Below are positions 6,448 through 7,599 of a DNA stretch of 7,599 nucleotides, in pieces. The stretch is taken from NCBI GenBank assembly GCA_040510575.1, contig JBEVIU010000076.1:1-7599 (forward strand), read 5' to 3'. Position 1 is the stretch's first letter. The number at the start of each line of letters is the position of its first letter. The stretch is from DASUMF01 sp040510575 (lineage in GTDB: Bacteria; Actinomycetota; Acidimicrobiia; IMCC26256; DASPTH01). The notes under the pieces are model-generated. The model worked only from the letters and a program-made list of their open reading frames with translations. It had not been told where the DNA came from and did no database searches. The position numbers were made by a program, and so were the translations under genes.

Positions 6448-7492
6448 TCGTGATGGTGCCCACGGGGCCGGCGACCACGTGGCCGACCACGGCCGCGGCC
6501 AGTGAGTCGCGCGACCCGAGCTCGCCGACGAGCGCGTCGACCTGATCGGGCGCGACGGAGAGCAACAGCCCGCCCGACGTCTGCGCGTCGGCCAGCAGGT
6601 ACTGCTCGTCCTCCGGAATACGGTTCCAGTCGACCGTGTCGCTGACGAACGCGTGGTTGCGTTGCGTGCCGCCCGCAACCATGCCCGCGGCGACGAGCGC
6701 GCGCACGCCGTCGATCACCGGGACCGCGCGGAGATCGAGCTCCGCCGCGACATCGGACGCGTTGAGCATCTCGCGGAGGTGGCCGAGCAGACCGAAGCCG
6801 GTCACGTCGGTGGCGGCGTGTACCGCGTCACCCACCACGAGCGCGGCGTCGCGCGCGCCTGCGTTCAGGGTGGTCATCACGCGGATCGCTTCTTCGACCA
6901 ACGCCGGCGGCGCGGCGTCGCGTTTCACCGCGGTCGAGATCACACCCAGACCGATCGGCTTCGTGAGCACGAGCGCGTCGCCCACACGCGCGCCGCGGTT
7001 CGCGAGCACGCGTGCTGGGTCGACCGTGCCGACCACCGCGAGCCCGAACTTCGGTTCGGGGTCGTCGATCGAGTGACCACCACCGACGATCGCGCCCGCG
7101 GCCCGCACGACGTCGGCGCCACCGTCGAGGACCCGAGCGAGCAGCTCGAACGGCAGGGTCTCACGAGGCCACGCGACGAGGTTGAGCGCGAGCACCGGGG
7201 CACCGCCCATCGCGTAGACGTCGGACAGCGCGTTGGTGGCTGCGATGCGGCCCCAGTCGTACGGGTCGTCGACGATCGGTGTGAAGAAGTCGGTGGTGAC
7301 GACGATCGCGAGGTCGTCGCGCAACCGGTACACCGCGGCATCGTCGGCGGTGTCGAGCCCGACGAGGAGGTTCGGATCCTCCGGACGGTCGAGCCCGCGC
7401 ACGAGGCCGAGCACCGTGCGCAGGTCAGCGGGGGAGAGCTTGCAGGCGCAGCCGGCGCCGTGTGAGAACTCGGTCAGCCGGACCGGCTTCAC
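6437..7492 (-). CDS. selD: Selenide, water dikinase (selenophosphate synthetase)
   Basis: SelD makes selenophosphate from selenide and ATP, the selenium donor for selenocysteine and selenouridine. The 351-residue product is of normal length. The N-terminal motif SHGAGCACKLSP (10-21) aligns with the catalytic loop of the E. coli enzyme, with Cys15 and Lys18 as the expected catalytic pair. The active-site codon is TGC, so this is a Cys enzyme and not a selenoprotein. Further marks are the ATP/Mg-binding DDAAVY at 50-55, NALSDVYAMGG at 88-98 (Asp91), GGGHS at 137-141 and ATDVTGFGLLGH at 227-238 (Asp229). The GTG at 7492 is the only non-CTG start available in the open frame and has no clear ribosome binding site. 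It lies 8 bases after the stop of an upstream same-strand gene, so coupling is likely. No selA, selB or tRNA-Sec gene is visible. Confidence 0.95.
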   Translation of the reverse strand: MKPVRLTEFSHGAGCACKLSPADLRTVLGLVRGLDRPEDPNLLVGLDTADDAAVYRLRDDLAIVVTTDFFTPIVDDPYDWGRIAATNALSDVYAMGGAPVLALNLVAWPRETLPFELLARVLDGGADVVRAAGAIVGGGHSIDDPEPKFGLAVVGTVDPARVLANRGARVGDALVLTKPIGLGVISTAVKRDAAPPALVEEAIRVMTTLNAGARDAALVVGDAVHAATDVTGFGLLGHLREMLNASDVAAELDLRAVPVIDGVRALVAAGMVAGGTQRNHAFVSDTVDWNRIPEDEQYLLADAQTSGGLLLSVAPDQVDALVGELGSRDSLAAAVVGHVVAGPVGTITIRG

Positions 7493-7500
7493 CGAATTGC

Positions 7501-7599
7501 TCAGCCGGGCCGGTTGGCGCCGATGACGCCGCTCCAGATGCCCGTGATCTGGACCACGGTCCCAGTGTGCGGCGCATGGAGCACGCTGCCACCGCCCAC
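7501..7599 (-). CDS. C-terminal fragment of an unrecognised protein (cut by the window edge)
   Basis: Reading from the window edge on the minus strand, 32 codons run to a TGA at 7503-7501. The residues include SVLHAPHTGTVVQI and end IWSGVIGANRPG. Twenty-nine of the 32 third positions are G or C, as in neighbouring genes, which supports real coding. The stop is 8 bases ahead of the selD start, so the two are probably in one operon. I do not recognise the family from so short a tail. The stretch is Gly- and Val-rich with a beta-strand character and no clear catalytic motif. Confidence 0.5.
   Translation of the reverse strand: MGGGSVLHAPHTGTVVQITGIWSGVIGANRPG

Noticed and set aside
7493..7599. 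A tRNA-Sec gene next to selD.
   Set aside because: No acceptor stem pairing, TTCGA-type T-loop or 3' CCA context is visible on either strand; the region reads better as the end of a protein gene.

Overview
The window is high-GC DNA (roughly two-thirds or more G+C by eye) with strong G/C bias at third codon positions, GTG/TTG starts and almost no intergenic space. An ECF42-type sigma factor, a CsbD-like stress protein, a mycothiol-dependent-family (MDMPI/SCP2) enzyme and an actinobacterial-style methyltransferase all point to Actinomycetota. An environmental lineage such as Acidimicrobiia is possible but is not shown by the sequence. The genes look chromosomal. I see no transposase, integrase, phage gene, tRNA, rRNA or CRISPR array, and no gene-free stretch longer than about 200 bases.

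Layout. (1) 8-1165 (+): ECF sigma factor with a long C-terminal extension. (2) 1275-1514 (+): small CsbD-like protein with a good ribosome binding site and a sigma-B/F-like promoter upstream. (3) 2961 down to 1515 (-): two class I SAM-dependent methyltransferases 4 bases apart; the second ends back to back with csbD inside the palindrome CTAGCTAG. (4) 3159-6447 (+): a tight four-gene run. It holds a flavodiiron-like metallo-beta-lactamase-fold protein, a short type I pantothenate kinase-like P-loop kinase, an MDMPI-family protein, and a carboxylesterase fused to a thioredoxin. (5) 7492 down to 6437 (-): selenide, water dikinase (SelD), overlapping the esterase-thioredoxin gene by 11 bases tail to tail. 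It is preceded on the same strand by the C-terminal end of an unrecognised gene cut by the window edge.

How the genes may work together. The sigma factor and CsbD gene suggest stress response. The 3159-6447 run brings together a probable diiron protein, a CoA-pathway-like kinase, a thiol-cofactor-family enzyme and a thioredoxin fusion, so a link to redox or thiol/CoA metabolism is possible. That link is inference from gene order only. The most unusual item is the esterase-thioredoxin fusion, which also carries a credible internal start that could release a free thioredoxin. I see no clearly new multi-gene defence or mobile system here.
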